Assembly: GCF_000239775.1 (NCBI RefSeq)
Contig: NZ_CAFI01000439.1
Location: 1 to 64,000 of the forward strand
Length of the DNA stretch: 64,000 nt
Direction: 5' to 3'
Origin: Bradyrhizobium sp. ORS 375
Lineage (GTDB): Bacteria > Pseudomonadota > Alphaproteobacteria > Rhizobiales > Xanthobacteraceae
The notes under the pieces were generated by a model. That model searched no databases. It worked only from the letters and a program-made list of their open reading frames with translations, and was not told where the DNA came from. Within the stretch, counting starts at the first letter, position 1. The number at the start of each line of letters is the position of its first letter. Positions 34,412-42,236 of this stretch are shown here, in pieces. A program made the position numbers and the translations under genes.

Positions 34412-35437
34412 CTACAAGCCGCACTCCGCAACCAGCCTGGCCTGGGCGGTCATGGTGCGCGCGTGGATCGTCTGCGCATCGTGGGCGCCGGGCGCGACGG
34501 ACAGCGCCTCGCTGAGCCCGCGCGCGGCGCGCTCGCCGAGCGGCTGCCACTTGGCAATCCACTCCCGCAGCAGATTCGCATGCGCCGGCACTTTGCCGGT
34601 GGCGTAGGCCACCAGGGCCTTGGTGGTCTCGACCGCATAGGCTTCGTCGTAGCTGCGGAAGTCGTCGTGGAGCAGCGCCAGCAGGTCATCGTCGTTCGCG
34701 CGCGCCAGCTCGGCGATCTCGCGATTGAAGATGTGGTCGAAGATCGGCCGCAGCACCAGGTTGCGGGAAACGAAGGCCTCGCCCCAATCATAGGCGATCA
34801 GCTGCTTCTCGATCAGTTCGCGCAGGCCCTGCCAGTGTGGTGCCTGCGTCCAGATCGCCCGCGCCGTGTCGCTGTCGGCGAGCTTCGGGCGGCCGCTATC
34901 GAGCGCGAGCGCCTTGGCCAGATAGGCCTGGCGCTGCACCCGGCGCATCTCGTTACCCATCTGAAAGTAGAAGGTGTTGGTGACGAAGGCCGACGGCGCC
35001 ATCTGCGCGACATAGGCCGCGCTCATCTGCATCGCATGTCCGGGGAAACGCACCGGCAGATAGGCCTGGCCGAGGAAGTCGAGCCACGCCGCCGGCAGCT
35101 TGCGGTAGCTGTCCTGGCGTTCGAACTCGTCGATCAGATTGTCGCAATAGACCTCGCGGTCCTTCTGGTCCCCAACGTAGCGGCGATAGGTGTAGGTGAG
35201 AGGATCGCGAAAGCCCTCCCAATCATCGAGGTTGAACCTCGAGCCCTCGCGGTTCCGGAGATAGAACTGGTTGACCGGCCAGCTTTCCGACAGCTCGAAC
35301 GGCGCCGGAGCGCGGCGGAAATGGCTGTGGAACTTGTAGGTGACGGCCTCGTATTCCGACGGCAGCCGGCGCTCGCTCCACAGGCTCCAGGTCTTCTTCT
35401 GCTTGCGCGCAGCCGGCTTCGCGGTCATTGCGGTCAT
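34412..35437 (-). CDS. tmoE: Diiron monooxygenase hydroxylase beta subunit (TmoE-like)
   Basis: 341 residues. WSLWSERRLPSEYEAVTYKFH at the start and RRYVGDQKDREVYCDNLIDEF are typical of the beta subunits of toluene/isoprene/propane monooxygenases, which lack the diiron ligands and form the (alpha-beta-gamma)2 hydroxylase with the alpha subunit. Length slightly above TmoE. It lies 18 bases after the effector gene and 46 before the reductase. Confidence 0.88.
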   Translation of the reverse strand: MTAMTAKPAARKQKKTWSLWSERRLPSEYEAVTYKFHSHFRRAPAPFELSESWPVNQFYLRNREGSRFNLDDWEGFRDPLTYTYRRYVGDQKDREVYCDNLIDEFERQDSYRKLPAAWLDFLGQAYLPVRFPGHAMQMSAAYVAQMAPSAFVTNTFYFQMGNEMRRVQRQAYLAKALALDSGRPKLADSDTARAIWTQAPHWQGLRELIEKQLIAYDWGEAFVSRNLVLRPIFDHIFNREIAELARANDDDLLALLHDDFRSYDEAYAVETTKALVAYATGKVPAHANLLREWIAKWQPLGERAARGLSEALSVAPGAHDAQTIHARTMTAQARLVAECGL

Positions 35438-35455
35438 GACGTATCCTCCCGGATC

Positions 35456-35758
35456 TTATGCTGTGTGGATGGTCCAGACCCATTCGTCGTCCATCGAATC
35501 GAGTCGTCCGCCGAACGACACCAGGCTCGGCTCGATCTCGGCGAGCCGGAACGGCCGGCCCAGTGCCGCCTGCATGCTCTTCTGCGTCAGGCGGAAATTC
35601 CGGTCGGCCTGGATGCGGACGTAGCCGCCGCGGTCCTCGACGACGATCTCGACGTCCGGATTGTCCTGCTCGCTCGCCGCGATCACGGCGTCGATGATGT
35701 CCTCGTCGACGCCGCGGATGACGGGGCCGACCAGTTTCGGTGCTGCTGTCGTGGTCAT
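35456..35758 (-). CDS. tmoD: Monooxygenase effector/coupling protein (TmoD/MmoB family)
   Basis: 100 residues from the ATG at 35758; a longer frame upstream overlaps the Rieske gene. VGPVIRGVDEDIIDAVIAAS and the VEDRGGYVRIQADRNFRLTQ block are characteristic of MmoB/DmpM/TmoD. These cofactor-free proteins bind the hydroxylase and couple electron use to hydroxylation. Position D in the A-F order. Confidence 0.88.
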   Translation of the reverse strand: MTTTAAPKLVGPVIRGVDEDIIDAVIAASEQDNPDVEIVVEDRGGYVRIQADRNFRLTQKSMQAALGRPFRLAEIEPSLVSFGGRLDSMDDEWVWTIHTA

Positions 35759-35768
35759 GGGCGGTGTC

Positions 35769-36149
35769 CTATGCGTCCTGTTCGGTCTTGTGGCGCAGGC
35801 GGCGCAGCCGGCCGTCATGGGGCACGCCGATGAGGATGGCTTCGCCGTCCTTCTTCACCTCGTAGCGGAAGAGGCGGCAGTCGCGCGGATTGAGGCCGCG
35901 GCCGTCATCCATGCTGAACTCCCACTCATGGGCCGAGCACGTGATGGTGCCGGCTTCGAAATCGACCTTGCCGTCGGCCAGCAGGATTTCCTGATGCGGG
36001 CACATGCCCTGGAAGCAGCGCAGCTCGCCCCCTGGCAGATGCACCACGATCACCTCCTCGCCGTCGACCTCCACGCCGAGGAAGTCGCCTTCCCAGAGGT
36101 CGTCCAAGGTGGCGACCTGCCTCCACGTCACGCTGGCATCGTCAGACAT
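35769..36149 (-). CDS. tmoC: Rieske 2Fe-2S ferredoxin (TmoC-like)
   Basis: 126 residues. Rieske ligands Cys50 and His52 (MCPHQE) and Cys71 and His74 (CSAHEWEF). Carries electrons from the reductase to the diiron hydroxylase; a Rieske protein is the mark of four-component toluene/isoprene-type systems and separates this set from three-component phenol or propane monooxygenases. The start overlaps the 3' end of the gamma-subunit gene by 8 bases. Confidence 0.9.
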   Translation of the reverse strand: MSDDASVTWRQVATLDDLWEGDFLGVEVDGEEVIVVHLPGGELRCFQGMCPHQEILLADGKVDFEAGTITCSAHEWEFSMDDGRGLNPRDCRLFRYEVKKDGEAILIGVPHDGRLRRLRHKTEQDA

Positions 36150-36387
36150 AGGCCACCTCGATCCAATCCATCGGCTGGATGCCGGATTGCGCGACCGTCA
36201 TCGATGAGGGCAGCTCGCGGCCGTTATAGTAGACGCATTTCGGCGCGCTCTTCTCGGCGACACGCAGTCCGACCGCGTGCTGTGCGACCTTGTCGGCCAC
36301 GATGCTCATGTCGTCGCCGTCGTCGACCGGAATCAGCAGGACAACGAAGTCGCCACGGAAATTGGCTTGGAGCGGGAACAGGGCCAC
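36142..36387 (-). CDS. tmoB: Diiron monooxygenase hydroxylase gamma subunit (TmoB-like)
   Basis: 81 residues, ubiquitin-like. MALFPLQANFRGDFVVLLIPVDDGDDMS and the DKVAQHAVGLRV segment match TmoB/IsoB. It is the small third subunit of the hydroxylase. It lies downstream of the alpha gene across a 117-base spacer with a tandem repeat and a hairpin. Confidence 0.85.
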   Translation of the reverse strand: MALFPLQANFRGDFVVLLIPVDDGDDMSIVADKVAQHAVGLRVAEKSAPKCVYYNGRELPSSMTVAQSGIQPMDWIEVAYV

Positions 36388-36403
36388 GCTTGCCTCCCAT
36401 CTT

Positions 36404-36471
36404 GGTTGCTTGTCTTGATCGGTTGCTTGTCTTGGATTGTGCCGGTCAGCTGCGCCGCTCGTGAGCGGCGC
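36404..36471 (-). repeat. Tandem 14-mer and hairpin in the tmoA-tmoB spacer
   Basis: GGTTGCTTGTCTTG occurs twice (36404-36417 and 36421-36434) with a 17-base period. Next to it GCGCCGCTC (36452-36460) and GAGCGGCGC (36463-36471) form a perfect 9-bp stem around GT. The hairpin follows the alpha-subunit stop and could reduce read-through or protect the alpha-subunit message. Confidence 0.6.
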
Positions 36472-36504
36472 CTCTTGCCATGCTGGAAGCGGGTAGCGGC
36501 GGCA

Positions 36505-37989
36505 TCACTCCGCCGCGAGGCGGGATGCGCCGTTCCAGGCGTACGCCTGGGCGTCGTTGCCGGCGACGTCGGGCGTGATGCCCATGTATTGCAGCGCGCC
36601 TTCCAGCGTTGGCGGCTGGATGTGGCCGGCCAGGAAGCGGTCGACGATCGAGAGGTGGGTGTCGTAGCGCTCGGGCTGGCTCTTCCACACCCACTCGCAG
36701 ACCTCGCAGCAGAAATTCAGCTTGCGGCCGTTATGCGTCGTGATGCGCGGTGCCTTGCCGATGCTCGGGCTGCAGATCGGGATGTGGCAGCAGTTGCAGA
36801 CGATCGGCAAGGTCGCCGGATAGGTCTTCTCGATCTGGCCGGTGCGCACGTTGTCGCCGATCACGTCCCACAGCTTGCCGAAGCGGTCGTTCCAGCCGGG
36901 ATATTTCTGCTCCAGCCAGTCGCGCTCGGCGGCGGACACGCCGGCGTCCGGATTCCACCACACCGTCGGCCGCCAGAACCAGACGCCCATGTGGTAGGCG
37001 TGATGGACCCAGTCGAGCTCCGGCAGGAAGTGCTCCTCCCAGTACCATGGCACGTTCATGCCGAGGTCCTTGAACTGGTCCATGAACTGTCGGCAGATCC
37101 AGTCCTGCATGAACTCCTTGAACGACATCGTCCGGCTTTCCAGCGGCGTGTAGTAGTCCATGGAGATGCCGGTCAGCAGCGCGAACAGCTTCCACGAACG
37201 CCAGAACATCTGGTCGACCATCTTCTGCGCCTCGGCCTTCCTGCCGTTGTTGATCATGATCTTCAGCGTCGGCTCGCCCTGCTGCGAATGCCGCGCCTCG
37301 TCGGTCTGGATCGAGGAGATCAGCGCGCCGAACTCGATATCGCCGACATGCAGCGCGTCCGAGGCCATGCCGAGGAATTGCAGGTTGGTGAAGCCGGTCT
37401 CGAAGGTGAAGGTCAGCTGGATCGCGGTCGACACCGCGTCGTTGGCCGTGAACATGTCGTCGAACAGGCTGCGCGCCGCGATCACGCCCCATTCGTTGGT
37501 GTGCATCGCCTTGTGCGCCCAGTCGAACTGCGGGTCCTTTCCGAGCAGGCAATAGGGGAAGTAGATCTGTGCCTGGCCGTGGCGGCACTCGTCGAGCGTC
37601 CCGAACGTCGCCATGTTGCGCCAGGCGGCGGCGCGGCCGAACCGTGCCATGCGCGCCTCGCCAATCGAGGCGAAATATTCCGGAACCGGAATCGCGCCGT
37701 AATGCGCCTTGATCGCCGACTTCCAGCCGGCGTCGAGATTGTCGTACAGATTGGAACGCGCGATCGTCGAGCGGATCGAGTAGATGCCGTCGTCCTTGCC
37801 CGCCTGGTTGTGCACGTATTCGCGATAGGTCAGCTTGTACGGCTCGTCCCACCCCCACCATTGCTCGCCATGGATGCCAAAGCTCTTCGAGAGCTCCTCG
37901 GGGAAGACCTCGTCCTCGCCGACATAGGAGAAGGCCCAGTTCATGTCGCGGGCGATATCGTAATAGTCCCGCCGCTGCAGCTTTGGCAT
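36505..37989 (-). CDS. tmoA: Diiron monooxygenase hydroxylase alpha subunit (TmoA/IsoA-like)
   Basis: 494 residues. All six diiron ligands occur at exactly the residue numbers of toluene-4-monooxygenase TmoA: Glu104, Glu134, His137 (DECRH), Glu197, Glu231 and His234 (DEARH). Ile100, Ala107, Thr201 and Phe205 of the pocket are also kept, but residue 103, Gly in TmoA, is Pro here (PVPEY). A YHS-type cysteine domain ends the chain (CNCCHIPIC to FCCEVCEWVWKS), as in TmoA. The enzyme uses O2 and NADH to hydroxylate or epoxidise an arene or alkene. First gene of the operon; GGGAGGAGC precedes the ATG. Confidence 0.93.
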   Translation of the reverse strand: MPKLQRRDYYDIARDMNWAFSYVGEDEVFPEELSKSFGIHGEQWWGWDEPYKLTYREYVHNQAGKDDGIYSIRSTIARSNLYDNLDAGWKSAIKAHYGAIPVPEYFASIGEARMARFGRAAAWRNMATFGTLDECRHGQAQIYFPYCLLGKDPQFDWAHKAMHTNEWGVIAARSLFDDMFTANDAVSTAIQLTFTFETGFTNLQFLGMASDALHVGDIEFGALISSIQTDEARHSQQGEPTLKIMINNGRKAEAQKMVDQMFWRSWKLFALLTGISMDYYTPLESRTMSFKEFMQDWICRQFMDQFKDLGMNVPWYWEEHFLPELDWVHHAYHMGVWFWRPTVWWNPDAGVSAAERDWLEQKYPGWNDRFGKLWDVIGDNVRTGQIEKTYPATLPIVCNCCHIPICSPSIGKAPRITTHNGRKLNFCCEVCEWVWKSQPERYDTHLSIVDRFLAGHIQPPTLEGALQYMGITPDVAGNDAQAYAWNGASRLAAE

Positions 37990-38404
37990 CGTTGCTCCTC
38001 CCGAGCTATGGTCGCGTTCGTTCTTCTTCGTTGCGGCCGCTGCGCCGCCCTTGAACGGGCGAACCTTGTGCGGCTGCTGTCGGGCGTACGATCTGCTTTC
38101 CTGGGACTATCGGTCGTCGCTCGATGTTAGTTGCTCCAGTGTAGGACGCGTTCTTTGGTTTTTCTTTAGGTCGTCCCGAGGCAGCGATCGGCGACGCGCA
38201 AGCTGCGGTTCAAGCGCAGGCGACCGCAGCGATGCTGCGGCGTCGCGCACGGGATGATGCGATGCGGGATGATGGACCGGTGGCGTCGATGATCGACGCA
38301 GTCGTATCGATCCGACGCGTCGACCTGTTCGAGCGGGCAGCTCGGGGCGCGTCATAAGCCGGTTGTGTGGGGGAGACGAGGAGGCTGGCGCTGCCTCCGG
38401 ACGA
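37990..38404. other. Promoter region of the monooxygenase operon
   Basis: 415 bases between the end of the P450-type ferredoxin gene and the tmoA-like start, both on the minus strand. No convincing gene on either strand. It contains the element at 38153-38174 shared with the P450 promoter. A GATCGACG-type repeat cluster near 38285-38325 has no clear meaning. Confidence 0.55.
38153..38174 (-). promoter_or_regulatory. Shared element upstream of tmoA-like gene
   Basis: Plus-strand reading CTTTGG, then T, then TTTTCTTTAG, then G, then TCGT. The copy at 46574-46594, upstream of the P450 gene, differs by one substitution and one missing base. Both copies point the same way relative to the gene they precede. 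It ends about 163 bases before the ATG. Candidate binding site for the regulator at 46703. Confidence 0.6.
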
Positions 38405-38728
38405 TCAGCGGCTGCGGCCGACGACGCGCAGCTTCAGTCCGTCGAGCGCGTCAGTGATCGCGATCTGGCACGCCAGGCGGCTCTCCGGCCGCACGTCCGT
38501 GGCCTCGAATTCGAGGACGTCGGCCTCGATCTCACCGGCCGGGCCGACGCGATCGAGCCAGGTCTCGTCGACGTGGCAATGGCAGGTGGCGCAGATGCAG
38601 GACCCGCCGCATTCACCGATGATGCCGTCGACGCTGTTGCGCTTCGCCGCCTGCATGGCGCTTTCGTCGCGCTCGGCATCCACCGTCCGCACGGTGCCAT
38701 CGGGCTCGATGAAGGTGATCCTGGGCAT
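38405..38728 (-). CDS. Adrenodoxin/putidaredoxin-type 2Fe-2S ferredoxin
   Basis: 107 residues. Ligands Cys40, Cys46, Cys49 and Cys87 (ECGGSCICATCHC...LACQI) follow the CX5CX2C...C pattern of P450 redox partners. It lies in the same operon as the cytochrome P450 at 45253 and is its likely electron donor; no dedicated ferredoxin reductase gene is in the operon, so the tmoF-like or a housekeeping reductase must serve. 14 bases after the SDR gene. Confidence 0.9.
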   Translation of the reverse strand: MPRITFIEPDGTVRTVDAERDESAMQAAKRNSVDGIIGECGGSCICATCHCHVDETWLDRVGPAGEIEADVLEFEATDVRPESRLACQIAITDALDGLKLRVVGRSR

Positions 38729-38742
38729 GAGTGTTCACGTCC

Positions 38743-39504
38743 CTAATTGAATTGCCGGCCGCCGTCGACGATCAGGGTCTGGCCGGTGATGAACGAGGCG
38801 GCGTGCGAAGCGAAGAACAGCGCGCCGCCGACCATGTCGTCGACATCGGCTGCGCGTTTCAGCGCTCCGCGCGCGACGCCGTATTCGGCGGCATTCTCCA
38901 TCAGGCCGAGGCTGGCCTCGGTGAGCGTGAAGCCGGGCGCGATGACGTTGACGGTGATCCTGTCGTCGCCGAGCTCGCGCGCCAGCGCGCGGGTCATCGC
39001 GATCACAGCGCCTTTCGACGACACGTAGTGCAGCCACATCGGCGAGCCGCTCATGACCGTCGCCGACGAGACGTTGACGATTGCGCCGCCGCCGGCGCGC
39101 CGCATCAGTGGCGCGGCCGCCTTGCTCATCATCCACACGCCCTTGATGTTGACGCGCATGACGCGGTCCCATTCGGCCTCGGGGATCTCCTCGAAGCCGC
39201 GGCGCTCCAGCCCGGCATAGATCGCGGCATTGTTGACGAGAACGTCGACGCCGCCCATGCGTGCGGCGGCGAACTGTGCCAGCGCTGCGGTGGATGGCTC
39301 GCTCGCGACGTCGACCTCGGCGGCATGCGCCTTGCCGCCGGCGTCGCGGATCAGCCGTGCGGTCTCCTCGACCCCGCGGAGCCGGATGTCGGCGGCCACG
39401 ATCTCCGCGCCCGCGGCCGCGAACGCCAGCGCGAAGCCGCGGCCGAGCCCGCCAGCGGCGCCAGTGACGATGACGCGCTTGCCGTGCAGCTGGATCGTGC
39501 TCAT
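38743..39504 (-). CDS. SDR-family oxidoreductase
   Basis: 253 residues, classical SDR: TGAAGGLGRGFALAF (GxxxGxG), DVLVNNAAIYAG, catalytic Ser in VSSATVMSG, YVSSK, and ITGQTLIVDGG. The start overlaps the HD-domain gene stop (ATGA). It probably oxidises an alcohol made in the pathway, with the aldehyde dehydrogenase two genes upstream completing oxidation to the acid. Substrate unknown. Confidence 0.88.
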   Translation of the reverse strand: MSTIQLHGKRVIVTGAAGGLGRGFALAFAAAGAEIVAADIRLRGVEETARLIRDAGGKAHAAEVDVASEPSTAALAQFAAARMGGVDVLVNNAAIYAGLERRGFEEIPEAEWDRVMRVNIKGVWMMSKAAAPLMRRAGGGAIVNVSSATVMSGSPMWLHYVSSKGAVIAMTRALARELGDDRITVNVIAPGFTLTEASLGLMENAAEYGVARGALKRAADVDDMVGGALFFASHAASFITGQTLIVDGGRQFN

Positions 39505-40118
39505 GCGGACACCTCGATATGCAGCAAGTCGGTCACGTAGGCAAAGGCCATGCCCTCGGCGAGCAGCGCCTGGGCCATGGCGGTGCCGGCATCGGTCAGC
39601 ATTGACGGCAGCACGAAGCTCTCGAGCATCGCGAGCGTCTCCTTCGGCGGCGTATCGAACCAGCCGCCGATCGTGGCGACGCCGTGCCCGGTGAAGCGCC
39701 ACAGCTTGTCGGCATCCTTCATCAGCGCGTCCTCCAGCGAGATCGCGGCCTTGCGCGTGTCATGGCCGTCGATGATCGCCAGGATGGTCTCGATCTGCAG
39801 TCCGGGAATGGCGAGCCGCTGGAACGCCTCCGCCGCAATCTTCACGCCCTCGATCTCGTGGGCGCGCTGCAATTCGGGATATTTCGGATTGGGACCGACG
39901 GCGGCGGCGAGCTGCTCCGGCGGGAATTTCTTCCAGCCGACGTCGTGCATCAGGATCGCGGGCAGCACCACCGAGGCGTTCGCTTCGGGATGGCTCCGCA
40001 GTAGCGCCTGGCCCAGCCGATAGGAAATCAGGGTGTGCTCGTCGTTCGAGCGCACGTCGAGCCACGGCCGCGCCGCCAGCCAGATCGGCAGATCCTGGTC
40101 GCGCAGAAAATGCGTCAT
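39501..40118 (-). CDS. HD-domain protein (phosphohydrolase-like), copy 1
   Basis: 205 residues. HD signature residues are His28, His58-Asp59 (LMHDVGW), His119-Asp120 (DGHDTR) and Asp137 (KDADKLWRF). HD proteins hydrolyse phosphate esters or nucleotides with bound metal; some relatives are oxygenases. A second, clearly paralogous gene lies one gene upstream (41578-42180), sharing DGHDTR and DADKLWRF blocks. Both neighbours overlap by ATGA. In an operon that also codes for a dikinase making a phosphate ester, a phosphohydrolase role is attractive but unproven. Confidence 0.8.
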   Translation of the reverse strand: MTHFLRDQDLPIWLAARPWLDVRSNDEHTLISYRLGQALLRSHPEANASVVLPAILMHDVGWKKFPPEQLAAAVGPNPKYPELQRAHEIEGVKIAAEAFQRLAIPGLQIETILAIIDGHDTRKAAISLEDALMKDADKLWRFTGHGVATIGGWFDTPPKETLAMLESFVLPSMLTDAGTAMAQALLAEGMAFAYVTDLLHIEVSA

Positions 40119-41560
40119 CGCAGCTCCGCGTCGTAGGTGAGATAGATCGTCTTGTATTCGAGATAGTCCTCGACGCCGTAGCGACCCTTCTCGCGGCCGA
40201 TGCCGCTTTGCTTGAGGCCGCCGAACGGCGCGCGCTGGCTGGAGCGCTGAATGTCGTTGACCCAGACCGAGCCGGCTTCGAGGCGTTCGGCCAATGTGAG
40301 TCCGGTGGCGAGATCGCGGGAGAACACGAAGGCGGCGAGGCCATAGACCGTGGCATTCGCCAGCCGCAGCGCCTCCCGGCGGTCGTCGAAAGGAGCGATA
40401 CCAAGCACCGGCCCGAAGGTTTCCTCGGTCATCACGAGAGAGGCAGGATCGGCATCGGCGATAACCGTCGGCGGCAGGAACCAGCCCTTGTCGTAGGTCC
40501 CGCCCGTGAGCATGGTGCCGCCAGTCAGCAGCCTTGCGCCCCGAGAGCGCGCATCGGCAATCTGCCTCTCGCTGTTGCGATAGATCTTCTCGTTGACGAG
40601 GGGCCCTAGCGCGCAGGTCGAGGTCAGGCCGTTGCCGACGTCGAGCTGCAGGACCTTGTCGGTAAGCGCATCGAGGAATCTCGCATAGGCGGCCCGCTCG
40701 ACATAGACGCGATTGACGCGGTAGCAGAACTGCCCGGAATTGGCGAAGGCGTGACGCGCGATCGCGGCCGCCGCCGCGCCGACATCCGCGTCGGCGCAGA
40801 CGATGGCCGGACACTGACCGCCAAGCTCGAGTGTGATACGCTTCATCGTGCCTGCGGCCGCCGCGGCAATCGCTTTGCCAGCCCGCGTGCCGCCGGTGAA
40901 GGCGATCTTGCGCGGCGTCGGATGCTCGATCAGCTGCATGCCGATGTCGGGGCCGCGGCCGGTCACGACGTTGAAGCAGCCATCGGGATAACCTGCCGTC
41001 TTGAACAGTTCGGCGAGCCGCAGGGTCGACAGCGGCGTGTCCTCGGCGGGTTTGGCGACGACCGTGCAGCCGGCCATCAGCGCTGCGCCCAGCTTGAAGC
41101 AGAGCAGGGTGACTGGATAGTTGAACGGCGTGATCGCGATGACGACGCCGACCGGCTCGCGGGTGATGATGATCTTCTCGCCGGCAACGCCGGTCAGCGG
41201 CATCTCGGCGTGCAGGCGCAGGCCTTCCTCGGCATAGACGTCGAGCAATTCGGCCGAGCGTTGGATTTCGGTGATGGTGCCCGCCAGCGGACGGCCGAGC
41301 TCGCGGGTCAGCAGGCGGCCGAGCTGCTCGGCGTTCTCGCGCATCAGCCGCGCGGCGGCCTTTTGCAGGCGTGCGCGCTCCGCGACCGGCGTTGCCTTCC
41401 AGGCCTGGAATGCCCTCTCGGCCGATCGGATCGCGGCATCCGCGTCGGCCCGACTGGCATCGGGAACGCTGTCGATCGTCTCGCCAGTGGCGGGATCGAG
41501 CACGTCGAAGGTCGCGCCGCTCCGGGCTGCAACCCAGCGGCCATCGATGAACATGTCCAT
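40115..41560 (-). CDS. Aldehyde dehydrogenase family protein
   Basis: 481 residues. ITPFNYPV, FTGGTRAGK, catalytic Glu in LELGGQCP and Cys in NSGQFCYRVNR are all present. The PFNYPV and GQFC forms resemble lactaldehyde/glyceraldehyde-3-phosphate-type members (non-phosphorylating GAPDH, phosphonoacetaldehyde dehydrogenase), which often take small polar or phosphorylated aldehydes. Start at the first ATG (41560), 10 bases after GGAGGG. Lies between the two HD-domain genes, overlapping the downstream one. Confidence 0.88.
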   Translation of the reverse strand: MDMFIDGRWVAARSGATFDVLDPATGETIDSVPDASRADADAAIRSAERAFQAWKATPVAERARLQKAAARLMRENAEQLGRLLTRELGRPLAGTITEIQRSAELLDVYAEEGLRLHAEMPLTGVAGEKIIITREPVGVVIAITPFNYPVTLLCFKLGAALMAGCTVVAKPAEDTPLSTLRLAELFKTAGYPDGCFNVVTGRGPDIGMQLIEHPTPRKIAFTGGTRAGKAIAAAAAGTMKRITLELGGQCPAIVCADADVGAAAAAIARHAFANSGQFCYRVNRVYVERAAYARFLDALTDKVLQLDVGNGLTSTCALGPLVNEKIYRNSERQIADARSRGARLLTGGTMLTGGTYDKGWFLPPTVIADADPASLVMTEETFGPVLGIAPFDDRREALRLANATVYGLAAFVFSRDLATGLTLAERLEAGSVWVNDIQRSSQRAPFGGLKQSGIGREKGRYGVEDYLEYKTIYLTYDAELR

Positions 41561-41577
41561 GTCCGCGGGCCCTCCGG

Positions 41578-42180
41578 TCAGATCAGGTCGAGCATCAGCG
41601 CGGCCCGGGTCTTGGCCAGCGCCTCCTCGGCCATCTGTCGTCCGACCTCGGTCTCGAGCAGAGCGAATTGCGTCGTCAGGCGGGCGGCATATTGATGCGG
41701 CGTCATCTTGAACCAGTCGCAGGCGACCGCGACGCCGGTGGTGGTGAAGCGCCACAGCTTGTCGGCGTCGCGCACGATCCGGTCGTTCAGCGAGCGCGGG
41801 TAGGGGCGGGTGTCGTGGCCGTCGATGATCTCGCCGACCGCGACGATGACCGGCTCCGGCCAGTCGGCCTGCTCCAGTACCTCGCGCGACATGCGCACAC
41901 CCTCGCTCTCGTGCAGAAAGCGCACGTCGGACTGCATCATGTTGGGGCCGAAGCCTTTCTCGATGATGTCGGTCATGTCGATCGAGTACCAGCCGATATC
42001 GTGCAGGATGATCGCGAGCGAGACGATGTCCTCGTCCGCGTCCGGATAATGCGCCAGCAGCTCGCGGGCATAGGCATAGGACAGCGGAATGTGGACGTCG
42101 TTCTTGCGCGCGCGCATATACGGCTCGCTGATGCGCCATACTTGATCATACCGGCTGCCGATCTCGGGCCTGTCGAGCAT
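41578..42180 (-). CDS. HD-domain protein (phosphohydrolase-like), copy 2
   Basis: 200 residues from ATG 42180; an ATG at 42213 is in frame but lies inside a hairpin. His30, His60-Asp61 (ILHDIGWYS), DGHDTRPYP and RDADKLWRF make the HD site. Paralogue of the gene at 39501. The pair may form a heteromer or act on two related esters. 17 bases upstream of the aldehyde dehydrogenase and 56 after the PEP-utilising gene. Confidence 0.8.
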   Translation of the reverse strand: MLDRPEIGSRYDQVWRISEPYMRARKNDVHIPLSYAYARELLAHYPDADEDIVSLAIILHDIGWYSIDMTDIIEKGFGPNMMQSDVRFLHESEGVRMSREVLEQADWPEPVIVAVGEIIDGHDTRPYPRSLNDRIVRDADKLWRFTTTGVAVACDWFKMTPHQYAARLTTQFALLETEVGRQMAEEALAKTRAALMLDLI

Positions 42181-42200
42181 TGCAATGTCCAATCTTGCGG

Positions 42201-42225
42201 GGAAGGCCGGCATAGCCGGCCTTCC
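42201..42225 (-). promoter_or_regulatory. Intercistronic hairpin between dikinase and HD gene
   Basis: GGAAGGCCGGC and GCCGGCCTTCC are perfect 11-base arms around a 3-base loop, 11 bases after the PEP-utilising gene stop. No T-run follows. It resembles the hairpin at 20031-20057 and could partially terminate or stabilise the upstream message. Confidence 0.6.
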
Positions 42226-42236
42226 GTGGTTCGGGG

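Noticed and set aside
36277-38130. 617-codon open frame on the plus strand
   Set aside because: Antisense to the tmoA-like gene, whose metal ligands prove the minus-strand frame; no ribosome site or domain.
38285-38325. Clustered GATCGACG-like repeats near the tmoA promoter
   Set aside because: Short, imperfect and typical of GC-rich DNA; no consistent spacing.
42181-42213. Alternative earlier start for the second HD protein
   Set aside because: The ATG at 42213 sits in a perfect hairpin, lacks a ribosome site, and the extra residues are not family-like.
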